Shown: positions 17,417-26,006 of the stretch, piece by piece
How the letters are laid out: each line of letters starts with the position of its first letter
Position numbering within the stretch: the first letter of the stretch is position 1
Assembly: GCF_000621505.1 (NCBI RefSeq)
Contig: NZ_KK211295.1
Coordinates: 86,344-150,343, forward strand
Source of the DNA: Ruminiclostridium cellobioparum DSM 1351 = ATCC 15832
GTDB taxonomy: Bacteria > Bacillota > Clostridia > Acetivibrionales > DSM-1351
Direction of reading: 5' to 3'
Length of the DNA: 64,000 bases
The notes under the pieces: model-generated
What the model saw: the letters and a program-made list of their open reading frames with translations, nothing else
Told to the model about the DNA's origin: nothing
Databases searched by the model: none
Position numbers and translations under genes: made by a program

Positions 17417-17474
17417 ATAAAATCATGTTATTCTACTGCATTTGACCATCTGAACACGCAAGTCTTATCACCTA

Positions 17475-17495
17475 TTGAGCAAATAATTTGCTCAA
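17475..17495. promoter_or_regulatory. Perfect 10-base palindrome, operator-like
   Basis: TTGAGCAAAT, one central base, then ATTTGCTCAA. It lies between the tRNA-Thr 5' end and the esterase gene end, and is itself framed by CATGTTATT (17424-17432) and AATAACATG (17508-17516). There is no U-tract, so it looks more like a protein-binding site than a terminator. Confidence 0.4.
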
Positions 17496-17578
17496 CTGCC
17501 TGTATATAATAACATGAGATTTATGTAGCTGTCAACCACAAAATTGATTGATGTTGAGTAAAAACAAACATCTCCAGC

Positions 17579-18433
17579 CTACTCCCATACAGGTCGGCGC
17601 TTCAGCGGAAGCCACTCATCAAGGGCCTTCGCAAAATACCTGTCCCAGAAGTCCCAATCATGGCCCAATCCCGGAGCCTCTTCATATAGAAAATCGTATC
17701 TGAGAGTCCTGAGCGCGTCCCTGTCCCTCCGGACCACATCCCTTATGAAGTCGTTTTCCCCGACAGCCAGGAACAGCTTGGGCATATCGGCCTTTTCTTC
17801 AATATTCCTTTTTGCGTAATATCCCAGATCGTATTCGCTCCCCCTGAATTTTTCCAAATTCCCGAATGTACTTTGCAATCTCGGCAGCTTTAGCTTTTCC
17901 ATTTGTTCAAAAAAATACTCGGTATCCGTGCTGCAGCCGATACCTCCGGACAGGTCTACGACAGCCGAATAAAGATCAGGCCTTCTCATCGCAAGAGCAA
18001 GTGCACCGTTTCCACCCATAGCGAAGCCGAGCACAAAATTGTCCTCCCTTGCCGGGGACGATGCAAAAAGCGATCTTACCACAGTGGGAAGCTCTTCCGT
18101 CATAAATGTGAAATACCTGTAGCCGTAGGCAGTATCCATATAAAAGCTGTCCTTGACCTGGGCCGTAACGGTCATAACACAATTTCTTTCGGCATATCTT
18201 TCCAGATTTGTATACCTCAGCGGCATAGTATCGTCGTCACTTCCGCCGTGGAGGACATATACCGTCTGAAATTTCATGCCCTTCCCATACGGTATCCTTT
18301 CTTTTTGCCGCTCCGCCATCTCCTTTTTTGACGGGTCGCCGCTGTAGGTGAACAAACCGGCAGGATATGTTATCGTTATATCCACACAGAGGCTCAGCGC
18401 CTCCGACAGAAAATTGTATCTCATTACCGCCAT
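17579..18433 (-). CDS. Esterase-family protein lacking the catalytic serine
   Basis: A 284-aa alpha/beta-hydrolase of the esterase D / CE1 type (PF00756). Family marks are the oxyanion region VYVLHGGSDDD and the expected nucleophile elbow. The elbow reads GFAMGG instead of GxSxGG: the codon is GCT (Ala) where Ser is expected. The acid (VGENDF) and histidine (GLGHDW) regions look normal. There is no signal peptide, so it is cytoplasmic. AAGGAGAG precedes the ATG. It is last in the sugar-uptake operon, 12 bases after the next esterase. It may be inactive, or a binding or partner protein. A single-base error (TCT to GCT) is the alternative. Confidence 0.82.
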   Translation of the reverse strand: MAVMRYNFLSEALSLCVDITITYPAGLFTYSGDPSKKEMAERQKERIPYGKGMKFQTVYVLHGGSDDDTMPLRYTNLERYAERNCVMTVTAQVKDSFYMDTAYGYRYFTFMTEELPTVVRSLFASSPAREDNFVLGFAMGGNGALALAMRRPDLYSAVVDLSGGIGCSTDTEYFFEQMEKLKLPRLQSTFGNLEKFRGSEYDLGYYAKRNIEEKADMPKLFLAVGENDFIRDVVRRDRDALRTLRYDFLYEEAPGLGHDWDFWDRYFAKALDEWLPLKRRPVWE

Positions 18434-18445
18434 AATATCTCTCCT

Positions 18446-19603
18446 TTACTTGAATAAAAGTCCGGCAAAGCTCTCCATGCATTTTCTCCACACAGTCCAT
18501 TCGTGGTAACCGGGACAGGTAAATACCGTATATTTAATCCCGGTTCTGCCGAACCTTTCAAAATCATTCTTAAGGCCGGCGACTATCCTGTCTTCCTGTT
18601 CACCGTATCCGAAAAAGAACAGCTTTACCTTCTCATTGAACGCTTCAGGATCCTCAAAATTCTTATAGTAATCAAAATCGCAGTACCACCGCCTTTCAAG
18701 CGTACCGCTAAATATACCGATATACGGGAAATAGCCAAGGTGGCGCATAGCCGTCATAGTGGTCTGGTAGCTTCCCATTGAAAGGCCGGCCATAGCTCTG
18801 TTCCCGTTTCCGTCACGAACTCTGAATTTCTTTTCAATAAACGGGATGCAATCCTTTATAAGCATGGAATCAAAATCCCCGGAAAGGAACTCTTCATCTT
18901 TTTTATCGTTAACGCAATATAGACAGTTCATTACAACTATCATTTCGCAGCACTTTTTTTCGGCAAGCAGGTTATCAATAATATAATTGACCTTTCCCTG
19001 CCATACCCAACCCGTCTCGGTCTCTCCCCCTCCGTGCTGCAAATACAGCACAGGATAAGTTTTACCGGTCTCCTCATCGTATCCCGGCGGCGTATATACC
19101 CAACAATCCCTGCACCTGCCTGTCACCGACGAATAAAAATGCTCTACGCGCAGCGTGCCGTGTGGAACATCCTTCAGCGCGTAAAAATCCCTCTCCTCCG
19201 GGATATCAAAAAAATTCACCGCCTTATGCGCACCATATCCCACAGGAGCCTGCGGATTTATTACGCAGTTACCGTCTACAAAATATTCATGGTAGTGGTA
19301 GCCGGCCGGAATTCCGCTGACCGTCACATGCCAATAGCCCTCGGAGTCTCTGGTCATATAATGCCTGGCATCGGTCATAGCCGAACCCGGAAATCCGGCC
19401 ACCGCAACTTCCTTAGCCTTCGGTGCATAAATGCAGAACTTAACGTCTCCGTTGTCTTCTATTCTTACACCCGGAAATTCCCGGACATGCCTCGGTCCGG
19501 TATTGCCCTGGCTATCCGTAAATAATCGCATTTTAAGATTTACCGCATCAAAAAACAATGCATCGGTATGAAGAGCCTCATTATCACTGAATTTGTACGC
19601 CAT
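18446..19603 (-). CDS. CE1-type esterase with N-terminal E-set/CBM48-like domain
   Basis: A 385-aa enzyme. The N-terminal beta domain (about 40-125; VKFCIYAPKAKEVAVAGFPG) resembles the early-set domain of CE1 feruloyl/acetyl-xylan esterases. The hydrolase domain has the LYLQHGGGE oxyanion motif, the nucleophile elbow GLSMGS and a histidine in GYHEW. No signal peptide is visible, so it likely removes ester groups from imported oligosaccharides in the cytoplasm. The frame is open to 19624, but AAAGGAG lies seven bases before the ATG at 19603. It is the middle esterase of three in a row behind the ABC transporter genes. Confidence 0.86.
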   Translation of the reverse strand: MAYKFSDNEALHTDALFFDAVNLKMRLFTDSQGNTGPRHVREFPGVRIEDNGDVKFCIYAPKAKEVAVAGFPGSAMTDARHYMTRDSEGYWHVTVSGIPAGYHYHEYFVDGNCVINPQAPVGYGAHKAVNFFDIPEERDFYALKDVPHGTLRVEHFYSSVTGRCRDCWVYTPPGYDEETGKTYPVLYLQHGGGETETGWVWQGKVNYIIDNLLAEKKCCEMIVVMNCLYCVNDKKDEEFLSGDFDSMLIKDCIPFIEKKFRVRDGNGNRAMAGLSMGSYQTTMTAMRHLGYFPYIGIFSGTLERRWYCDFDYYKNFEDPEAFNEKVKLFFFGYGEQEDRIVAGLKNDFERFGRTGIKYTVFTCPGYHEWTVWRKCMESFAGLLFK

Positions 19604-19651
19604 AAAAAATCTCCTTTCAGTCATTTTTGGGGCAGCTAAATTATATCCCCG

Positions 19652-21352
19652 TTATTCTTGGATAAATCCGAGACTGCCGTCACAATTTCTCCTGAACTGT
19701 TTTACAAAATTCCATCCCAATTCGGCATCCATCTGAGCAATATCGTGTCCCTTCTCACGCATGATAACAAAATTGTAGAGGTTTAACGGCTGCTCATCCC
19801 TTGAATAAAAGCGCTGTACATCGTACTGGTGATGCGGATGCCGCACGGACGGCACAAGCAGCTCACTCCTGTCGCCCTTTACTCCGCAGCCCGTCGGGTC
19901 CGGGTTTTCCCTTTCCGGAGTGGGCTTTATTTCAATGTTGTTGTACATTTTCCAGAAATCATACTGATGCTGCTGGGTACAGCCGTTGTAGACAGGATAT
20001 GAAGGCTCGCGCGAACCGTATATGTACCACACCGGAATTCGGTAGTCGTACTCCTCCTTCTTTTTCATACCATTGGCAAAAGGTATGATGTCGCGCCAAT
20101 CAACCTTGCTTGCACCGAGCCGTTCTCCCGGCCAGTTTGAGTCAATGGGGCAAATTCCGGCAACAAGCCTGGGGTTAGCAAGCGCTACAGACTGTGCAAA
20201 AGCCGCTCCGTTTGAGAAGCCGGACAGATATACCCTTCCCGGATCAACCGGATAATTCTCCGTCATATATTTTATAAGAGCGGCGGCAAAACCCGCATCA
20301 TCCTCAAGCTCCGGCACCATTTCACTGTTCCATGAGCACCTGTTTGTACCCCATGGGTATACCGTTATAAAGCCCTCCCTTTCACCAAGCTGATGGAACT
20401 TGCTCATCTCGGCCGCTTCAGCAGGATTGTCCGAACCGCCGTGAAAGAACATCAGCAGAGGAAGCTTTTTCTCCGGTTTCTTCCCCGCCCGGGGCGGCAC
20501 ATGCGTAAACCATGTGTGCGGTGTACCATCAATGCGCACATCCTCTATGAAATATTCGAAGCCTGACCTTTCGAAATCCATACGCGGTTCGCAGTCACCG
20601 TGCGCTCCGGTGTTCGGACGCCTTACCTTTGAGAACATCCTGTCCCACACCTTCATAATAAGCCCGCTGTCCAGTTCACTGTCCGTATGGTCCAGTACAA
20701 CGCACTGCAGCGGATTTGCCCTGCTTTTATAAACGGTTCTGCTGCTGTTTTCCTCGGTTTTCTCAGCATTGTTGGCCTTTATAAAATAATCCGCCGCCAT
20801 CTTCCCTCCCCTTACAATACTAACCGGTATTGGCGAATATACCGCCTTTTCCAGTGCCGCCGCATCCAGCTCGCCGCCCACCGCCAGCACTGCCGCTATA
20901 TTGTCAGGGCAGCACGCAGCGAGCGTATATGCCATGGAAGCCCCCGTACCGGTTCCTACCAGGTATTTTGTATCATTCATAGGATGCCATGTGCCCATCA
21001 TAGCTTCAAATGTCGGTATTCCTATTGCATCTGTCTCAAGGGGCAGGCTGTCCGGCTTAGCCATGGCGTCCTGAAACCGTTGAAACGCCCATACGTCCTC
21101 TTCCTTTCCTGCCTCCATTTTGTAATTCCAGCCGCACCTGCCCGGAACAGGAAAAGACAGTATAATGCCGTTTTTATCGGCAAACCCGGCAAGACCGCAC
21201 CCGTCCAGCAACTCCTTTACATCTGTCCCGCGGCATTTATCCAAAAGGAATGTTATGCTACACCTCTTAAACGGTGTGCGGTTTTGCTCACCGGGATAGT
21301 ATAGGTACAGTTCTCTTCCCGTATCACCCAATACCTTATGAAATAAAGACAT
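19652..21352 (-). CDS. Tandem alpha/beta-hydrolase, PHB-depolymerase/feruloyl-esterase-like
   Basis: A 566-aa protein with two hydrolase-like halves. The N-terminal half (about 1-230) has a degenerate elbow GTGTGAS, where the nucleophile position is not a clear serine. The C-terminal half (about 260-566) is intact and resembles LpqC/PHB-depolymerase esterases, with MFFHGGSDN, VYPWGTN, the elbow GFSNGAAFA and a terminal histidine in EKGHDI. No signal peptide is seen. It probably de-esterifies imported glycans, with the first half being regulatory or binding. It follows the MalG-type permease by 20 bases, so the transporter and esterases appear to form one operon. Confidence 0.82.
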   Translation of the reverse strand: MSLFHKVLGDTGRELYLYYPGEQNRTPFKRCSITFLLDKCRGTDVKELLDGCGLAGFADKNGIILSFPVPGRCGWNYKMEAGKEEDVWAFQRFQDAMAKPDSLPLETDAIGIPTFEAMMGTWHPMNDTKYLVGTGTGASMAYTLAACCPDNIAAVLAVGGELDAAALEKAVYSPIPVSIVRGGKMAADYFIKANNAEKTEENSSRTVYKSRANPLQCVVLDHTDSELDSGLIMKVWDRMFSKVRRPNTGAHGDCEPRMDFERSGFEYFIEDVRIDGTPHTWFTHVPPRAGKKPEKKLPLLMFFHGGSDNPAEAAEMSKFHQLGEREGFITVYPWGTNRCSWNSEMVPELEDDAGFAAALIKYMTENYPVDPGRVYLSGFSNGAAFAQSVALANPRLVAGICPIDSNWPGERLGASKVDWRDIIPFANGMKKKEEYDYRIPVWYIYGSREPSYPVYNGCTQQHQYDFWKMYNNIEIKPTPERENPDPTGCGVKGDRSELLVPSVRHPHHQYDVQRFYSRDEQPLNLYNFVIMREKGHDIAQMDAELGWNFVKQFRRNCDGSLGFIQE

Positions 21353-21372
21353 CTAAAAAACCCTCCTCTATA

Positions 21373-22209
21373 TCATCCCTTAACACCACTTGTGACGGTG
21401 CCCTCCACAAAATACCTCTGCCCGAATAAATAAAGCAGCAGCATAGGAAGAATGGAAATGAATGCTCCTGCAAACGCAGGGCCGTATTCCTGTGTATCCT
21501 CTCCGACAAACATCGCAAGACCGTTTGAGAGTGTCCTCATTTGCATGTCCCCTGTAATGAGCAGCGGCCATGTGAGATCATTCCACGCGCCGTTTATCCC
21601 GAGAACCACCAGGGTAACGAATGTCGGCTTAACCTGCGGAAGCATGATTTTGAAGAAAAGTCCCAGCTCCGACACTCCGTCAATCCTGCCGGCCTCCTCA
21701 AGTTCCTTGGGCAGCCCTGTGAAGGCCGAGCGCATCATGAATATTGAAATTGCCACCGCTATTTTGGGCAGGACAAGCCCCAAATAGCTGTCATACATTC
21801 CAAGATTGCTTACGATAAGAAACAAAGGTATCATAATTACCTGAAAAGGTATCATCAGCGTTGCCAGTACAAGAATGAAAAGGACATTCCTGCCTTTGAA
21901 ACGGTACCTGGCAAATGCATATCCCGCGAGTGAACACAGGAATACCGACGGAACGGTAGACATTAAAGCATATATGATGGAATTCTTGACAAAATAGAGA
22001 ATCTTTACCCTTTTAGCCAGTCTTATAAAATTATTCAGCGTGAACTCCTCGGAAATAAAGGTCGGAGGGTAGGATATAATTTCACCCTGAGGCTTGAACG
22101 AGCTTATAAGCATCCACAAAATCGGCACCAGAACAATAAGCGCAATAAACGCAAATACTATGAATACGAAAACATGCAATACTGTATGTTGAATTTTTTT
22201 TACGGCCAT
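21373..22209 (-). CDS. ABC sugar transporter permease (CUT1, MalG-type)
   Basis: A 278-aa inner-membrane permease with six hydrophobic segments. It carries the EAA loop EAGRIDGVSELGLFFKIMLP that docks the ATPase, and the WMLISSFKP motif after the first helix, typical of MalG-like carbohydrate permeases. It pairs with the MalF-type gene 16 bases upstream. No ATPase gene is present in the locus, so a shared MsmK-type ATPase elsewhere is expected. Confidence 0.93.
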   Translation of the reverse strand: MAVKKIQHTVLHVFVFIVFAFIALIVLVPILWMLISSFKPQGEIISYPPTFISEEFTLNNFIRLAKRVKILYFVKNSIIYALMSTVPSVFLCSLAGYAFARYRFKGRNVLFILVLATLMIPFQVIMIPLFLIVSNLGMYDSYLGLVLPKIAVAISIFMMRSAFTGLPKELEEAGRIDGVSELGLFFKIMLPQVKPTFVTLVVLGINGAWNDLTWPLLITGDMQMRTLSNGLAMFVGEDTQEYGPAFAGAFISILPMLLLYLFGQRYFVEGTVTSGVKG

Positions 22210-22225
22210 AGCCTTTCCCTCCTTA

Positions 22226-23110
22226 TTAATAATCTTTTTCCTGTTTCAGCATTCCTGTATACGTAACTATTGTAATAATAAGTATTATAATGAACAGGCA
22301 AACGGATACTGCCGACGCATAGCCCATCCTGTATACCTCAAAGGCCCGCGTATAGATATAAGTAACCAGCGTTTCGGTAGAAAAATTCGGACCGCCCCCC
22401 GTTGTTGTATATACTATATCAAATACCTGGAAGGAGCTTATCAGTCTTGTAATTATTATAAACCATAGCGTAGGCATTATCCCGGGAATGGTAACGCTTA
22501 AGAACTGGCGCAGTTTCCCGGCGTTGTCCATTTCGGCCGCCTCATACAGGCTCTTAGGAACATTCTGCATTGCGCCGACAAATATTACAACCGATATTCC
22601 GAACGTTTTCCATATTGACATAAATACGATTACAAAAAAAGTAATCTTGGGTGAATTCATAAAATTAATATTGTCAAAACCGATTATTCTTAAAAGATAT
22701 GTAATGTAGCCTACATTTGAATGGAGAATCAGCTTCCACATAATTCCGGTTACCGTAGCCGAACACACTATAGGAAGAAAATATATTCCACGGAAAATTT
22801 TATTTACCAAATTGTTCTGAGTAAGCAGTGCCGAGAGAAGAAGGGCAAGGACCACCTGCAGCGGAACTTCCACCACCGTCCATTTCAGCGTAACCGCCAG
22901 ACTGTTCCAGAAACGATTGTCACCGAATATTTCCGCAAAATTATCAAGTCCTACAAATTTCGGCTGTTCAAGCGTGATAGAAACATCAAAGCAACTGAGG
23001 CCAAACGCCGAAAATAGGGGCAGGATGTTGAATACAAAGAGCAAAATAATAACAGGTGCTATAAAAGAATACGGTACTAAGGTCATACTTAAGCGGTTTT
23101 TATTTACCAT
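22226..23110 (-). CDS. ABC sugar transporter permease (CUT1, MalF-type)
   Basis: A MalF-like permease of about 294 aa with six hydrophobic segments and the EAA loop YEAAEMDNAGKLRQFLSVTIP. It forms the transmembrane channel with the MalG-type protein. The frame stays open to 23128, but a GGAGG site lies 8-11 bases before a GTG-ATG pair at 23113/23110, so the start is near 23110. A strong stem-loop separates it from the binding-protein gene upstream, probably lowering permease expression relative to binding protein. Confidence 0.92.
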   Translation of the reverse strand: MVNKNRLSMTLVPYSFIAPVIILLFVFNILPLFSAFGLSCFDVSITLEQPKFVGLDNFAEIFGDNRFWNSLAVTLKWTVVEVPLQVVLALLLSALLTQNNLVNKIFRGIYFLPIVCSATVTGIMWKLILHSNVGYITYLLRIIGFDNINFMNSPKITFFVIVFMSIWKTFGISVVIFVGAMQNVPKSLYEAAEMDNAGKLRQFLSVTIPGIMPTLWFIIITRLISSFQVFDIVYTTTGGGPNFSTETLVTYIYTRAFEVYRMGYASAVSVCLFIIILIITIVTYTGMLKQEKDY

Positions 23111-23140
23111 CACGAAAACAACCTCCACAGAATTATATAA

Positions 23141-23185
23141 AACGGCGGGGAGACTTTAGGGACCGCCTAAAGTCTCCCTGCCGTT
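23141..23185 (-). terminator. Intercistronic stem-loop between binding protein and permease genes
   Basis: A 20-base, almost perfect stem (starts AACGGCGGGGAGAC, ends GTCTCCCTGCCGTT) with a five-base loop. On the minus strand it is followed by TTTTATAT, so it could act as a partial terminator or an mRNA-stabilising structure after the binding-protein cistron, as in malE-malF type operons. Confidence 0.78.
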
Positions 23186-23228
23186 CAAGTTATGTAAAAT
23201 CCAGTGTCTATAAGACCCGTTCGGAATG

Positions 23229-24536
23229 CTATTTCAAATAGGATTGGGCCTTTGTCTGAGCTTCGTCAAGCGCCTTATTGACATCCACGCCGCCTGAAAC
23301 CACCGATTCTATCATGAATTCAATTACTTCATTCGAGAGCTCAAAGGTTTTGGTAAACTCCTTTGGTGCAAGATATGTTGTAACGGCATTTTTATCGTTG
23401 TTGGTCATAGCCGCCAATTTTTCAGAGGACTGATATTTCTGGTCGTTGATTGCAGGATTATAGCATGAAGGATATCCATTGGCAAGGGACCAGTTAAGTA
23501 TACCGGGAATCTCAGTATTGGCATCACCCTTATACCACCACTCCATAAACCGGAAAGCCGCAAGCTTTGCTTTCTCGCTTGCTGATGTTGTCACCGACAA
23601 CCCGCCTACCGAGCACGGGTTCTGAGAGCCTGCATCACCGTTTGGCAGCTGCGATATACCGTAATTAATTCCTGCTTCGTCAAGCCCTGAACTAAGAAAC
23701 GCACCGCTGAGGGTGATACCAATCCGTCCGGCCTTCATCATGGAATCCATGTCCGACTCAAGCGGATTGTCTCCGGATTTGAGCATGCCCCCGTACCAAT
23801 TCAGGAAATACTCATATCCCTTGTTGCCCTTGAACCTCGGAACAAGCTTATTACTGCTGTCATAGTCAATAAACAGCCCGCCCATTCTCTGCAGAAGATG
23901 TACCGTATTGAATATGCTATTGTACGGCACACCCGAGCCATAGATATTTTTATCCTTATCCGTTATAAGCGCCGCCCACTTCGCCCACTCGTCATAGGAC
24001 GACGGCCCCTTTTCCGGATCAAGCCCCGCAGCCTTGAAGAGGTCCTTGTTCCAGTACATAAATCTGCCTGTTATTTGTAACGGTAATACATAAAGCTTAT
24101 TGCTGTCCGAACAAACATCCAGATAGCTGCTTATCCAATCCTCCTTTTTCAGGTCCGTTGCCTGAAACACTTCATTCATATCGATGAGATAATTAGGATA
24201 TTGGTCTTTAAACGAGCTTGGACCGAGAACCATGTCCGGAGCCTTTCCGCCAGCAAATGCCGCCGCTATTTTTGTTAGGAATTGGGCGTTGATATCCATC
24301 TCGACTGTAATACCGTATGGATTAGTCTTATTGAACTTATCGACATAATCCGTCAGAATCTCTCCGTCAGGGCCCGTATAACCGTTCCAGAAAGAAATCG
24401 TAACCGGGTCGTACAACTCGGTGGATGAGCTCCCTGACGGTCCCGAACTGCCGTTATTATTTCCGTTGCTGCCTGAGCAGGCAACAAAAGTAAAACATAA
24501 TGCTGCGACAAGAATAATGGCCACTAGTTTTTTCAT
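23229..24536 (-). CDS. Extracellular sugar-binding lipoprotein of an ABC transporter
   Basis: A family 1 solute-binding protein of 435 aa (CUT1). The lipoprotein signal ends in FVAC, with C20 as the lipidated residue, followed by a G/N/S-rich linker that tethers the protein to the membrane. The mature part has typical SBP blocks such as VTISFWNGYTGPDGE and FTKSA-like FAGGKAPDMVLG. The ligand is unknown; neighbouring esterases suggest acetylated or feruloylated oligosaccharides. It is the first gene of the operon, with a consensus promoter and an operator-like site just upstream. Confidence 0.93.
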   Translation of the reverse strand: MKKLVAIILVAALCFTFVACSGSNGNNNGSSGPSGSSSTELYDPVTISFWNGYTGPDGEILTDYVDKFNKTNPYGITVEMDINAQFLTKIAAAFAGGKAPDMVLGPSSFKDQYPNYLIDMNEVFQATDLKKEDWISSYLDVCSDSNKLYVLPLQITGRFMYWNKDLFKAAGLDPEKGPSSYDEWAKWAALITDKDKNIYGSGVPYNSIFNTVHLLQRMGGLFIDYDSSNKLVPRFKGNKGYEYFLNWYGGMLKSGDNPLESDMDSMMKAGRIGITLSGAFLSSGLDEAGINYGISQLPNGDAGSQNPCSVGGLSVTTSASEKAKLAAFRFMEWWYKGDANTEIPGILNWSLANGYPSCYNPAINDQKYQSSEKLAAMTNNDKNAVTTYLAPKEFTKTFELSNEVIEFMIESVVSGGVDVNKALDEAQTKAQSYLK

Positions 24537-24555
24537 TGATTATTCCCTCCTAAAT

Positions 24556-24575
24556 TTGCTATTTTGTTTTAGCAA
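24556..24575 (-). promoter_or_regulatory. Operator-like inverted repeat at the transporter promoter
   Basis: TTGCTA and TAGCAA form an inverted repeat immediately downstream of the -10 element. On the minus strand it reads TTGCTAAAACAAAATAGCAA. A related TGCTAAAA site lies in the lacI promoter, which suggests both are bound by the adjacent LacI-type protein. This is an inference from position and similarity. Confidence 0.5.
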
Positions 24576-24579
24576 TGCC

Positions 24580-24608
24580 ATTATACTCTTTTAGATAGCC
24601 ACTGTCAA
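24580..24608 (-). promoter_or_regulatory. Consensus sigma-A promoter for the ABC-esterase operon
   Basis: On the minus strand, TTGACA (24603-24608) and TATAAT (24580-24585) are spaced by 17 bases, a perfect consensus promoter. Such a strong promoter next to a palindromic site implies tight repression. Confidence 0.88.
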
Positions 24609-24635
24609 CATATGCTCTTATGTTTTCTGCTAATA

Positions 24636-25694
24636 TCACTTAGTAAGTGTTTTTGCAAAATTTAGCTCATTTATACTAAAACTATCTCTGAAACTATATT
24701 CCGGTACAAGGACTCTGCTGATGGGTTCGGTAATATTATTCTCCATTTTTGTCATTAGCAGGTTTACTGCATTTTCCGCCATGATTTCCCTCGAAACCGC
24801 CACAGAAGAAATGCTCGGCGACATCATGTTGAACATCTCATTGTTTCCATAAGCGAGTATTTCCATGTCTTCGGGCACTTTTACATTGTGGTCCTTAAAA
24901 GCTATCATAGCTCCAAGCGCCTGAGTATCCGTCAATATAAAAATTGCCGACGGCCAGCTCCCGCATTCAATTATTCTCTGGGCGCATTGGTAGCCTCCGG
25001 CAATATCGTAATCAGGAGCTTTAGCAATCCACTCGCTCCTGATTTCTATTCCAAGCTGTTCGCACCCGCTGGTGAAGCCGAAGCCCCTGACCATGGAGCC
25101 GTTGCTCTTCCCCTCTACTCCAATCAGCCCGGCTTTTTTATGACCTTTTTCGGCGAACAGCTTCGCGCAATTTCTGCCCGTTACAAAATTGTCGGTATAG
25201 ATTCCGCTGTATTTATTATCACTTCTATTGGACAGGACCAGCGGAACATCAAAAGTCTCACTGTTGAGGAAAGCAAGGTCTTTATCGCTTGGAGCGCATA
25301 CAATTATCCCGTTGTATTTCTGCGATGTCATCAAATCCTTCAAATGACTAAGCTTGTCTTGATCAAAAAGCTGTACCATAAACTCAATATTGTACATGTT
25401 CTTTTCTATGGCAGCCGATGCACCCTTAAAAAATTTTCCCAGGTCGTCGGTATACCTTGAATTCCAGAAAATTGCGATAATCCGCCCCGAATGCTTCTCC
25501 CCCGCTCCCCGGAGTCTTCTTGCATATATGTTAGGCTGATAATTCATATCCTTTGCGGCTTCCTGGACTTTTTGCTGTGTGGCCTTTGAAATCCGCATCT
25601 TATCCCCTCGCCCGTTGAGTACGATGGATACCGTGCTCTGGGAAACTCCCAGCTGCTCTGCTATCTGCTTTATTTGAACTGTAGCTTTTTTCAT
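24636..25694 (-). CDS. LacI-family transcriptional regulator
   Basis: A 352-aa repressor. The N-terminal helix-turn-helix (IKQIAEQLGVSQSTVSIVLN) and hinge helix (YQPNIYARRLRG) are clear, followed by a periplasmic-binding-protein-like sensor domain (about 65-345). The frame includes a TTG one codon earlier, but AAAGGAG lies seven bases before the ATG at 25694. It is transcribed in the same direction as the ABC-esterase genes and ends 28 bases before their promoter, so it likely senses the sugar they import. A TGCTAAAA site in its own promoter suggests autoregulation. Confidence 0.94.
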   Translation of the reverse strand: MKKATVQIKQIAEQLGVSQSTVSIVLNGRGDKMRISKATQQKVQEAAKDMNYQPNIYARRLRGAGEKHSGRIIAIFWNSRYTDDLGKFFKGASAAIEKNMYNIEFMVQLFDQDKLSHLKDLMTSQKYNGIIVCAPSDKDLAFLNSETFDVPLVLSNRSDNKYSGIYTDNFVTGRNCAKLFAEKGHKKAGLIGVEGKSNGSMVRGFGFTSGCEQLGIEIRSEWIAKAPDYDIAGGYQCAQRIIECGSWPSAIFILTDTQALGAMIAFKDHNVKVPEDMEILAYGNNEMFNMMSPSISSVAVSREIMAENAVNLLMTKMENNITEPISRVLVPEYSFRDSFSINELNFAKTLTK

Positions 25695-25713
25695 CAATGG
25701 TCTCCTTTCAATC

Positions 25714-25730
25714 TGCTAAAATATAAGCTA
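25714..25730 (-). promoter_or_regulatory. Operator-like site in the lacI promoter
   Basis: TGCTAAAATATAAGCTA on the plus strand shares TGCTAAAA with the site at 24556-24575. It lies between the lacI -10 element and the ribosome site, where binding would block transcription. Confidence 0.4.
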
Positions 25731-25741
25731 AATTCATTTTA

Positions 25742-25769
25742 ATTTTACTATATAATATTTTTGTGTCAA
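25742..25769 (-). promoter_or_regulatory. Promoter of the LacI-family regulator gene
   Basis: On the minus strand, TTGACA (25764-25769) and TAAAAT (25742-25747) are 16 bases apart, about 50 bases before the start codon. Confidence 0.65.
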
Positions 25770-25858
25770 TAGTTTAAACAGTATGCGGCAACGCGGAACT
25801 GCCTTAAAATAATCCATTCCGCACAACGCGCGGCACATGGCAGTATAAAATAAAGTGC

Positions 25859-25888
25859 TTGACTATTTAGTATCACAGGTATTATATT
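25859..25888 (+). promoter_or_regulatory. Promoter of the MFS transporter gene
   Basis: TTGACT (25859-25864) and TATATT (25883-25888) are 18 bases apart. A TTTGCTAAA half-site occurs downstream near 25963, faintly like the LacI-type sites nearby. Confidence 0.5.
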
Positions 25889-26006
25889 AATATACAGCGA
25901 GAGATTAAAGAGATTTAAATTTTTGATTCCCCAAAAGGGTATTATTTTTTTACATGTTTGCTAAATCGAAAGTGCTATTTTCATAAAATTGAACGGAGGT
26001 ACATAA

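Noticed and set aside
20687-21304. A 205-codon plus-strand open frame antisense to the tandem esterase
   Set aside because: Long antisense frames arise easily in this GC-richer gene; no ribosome site and no motifs.
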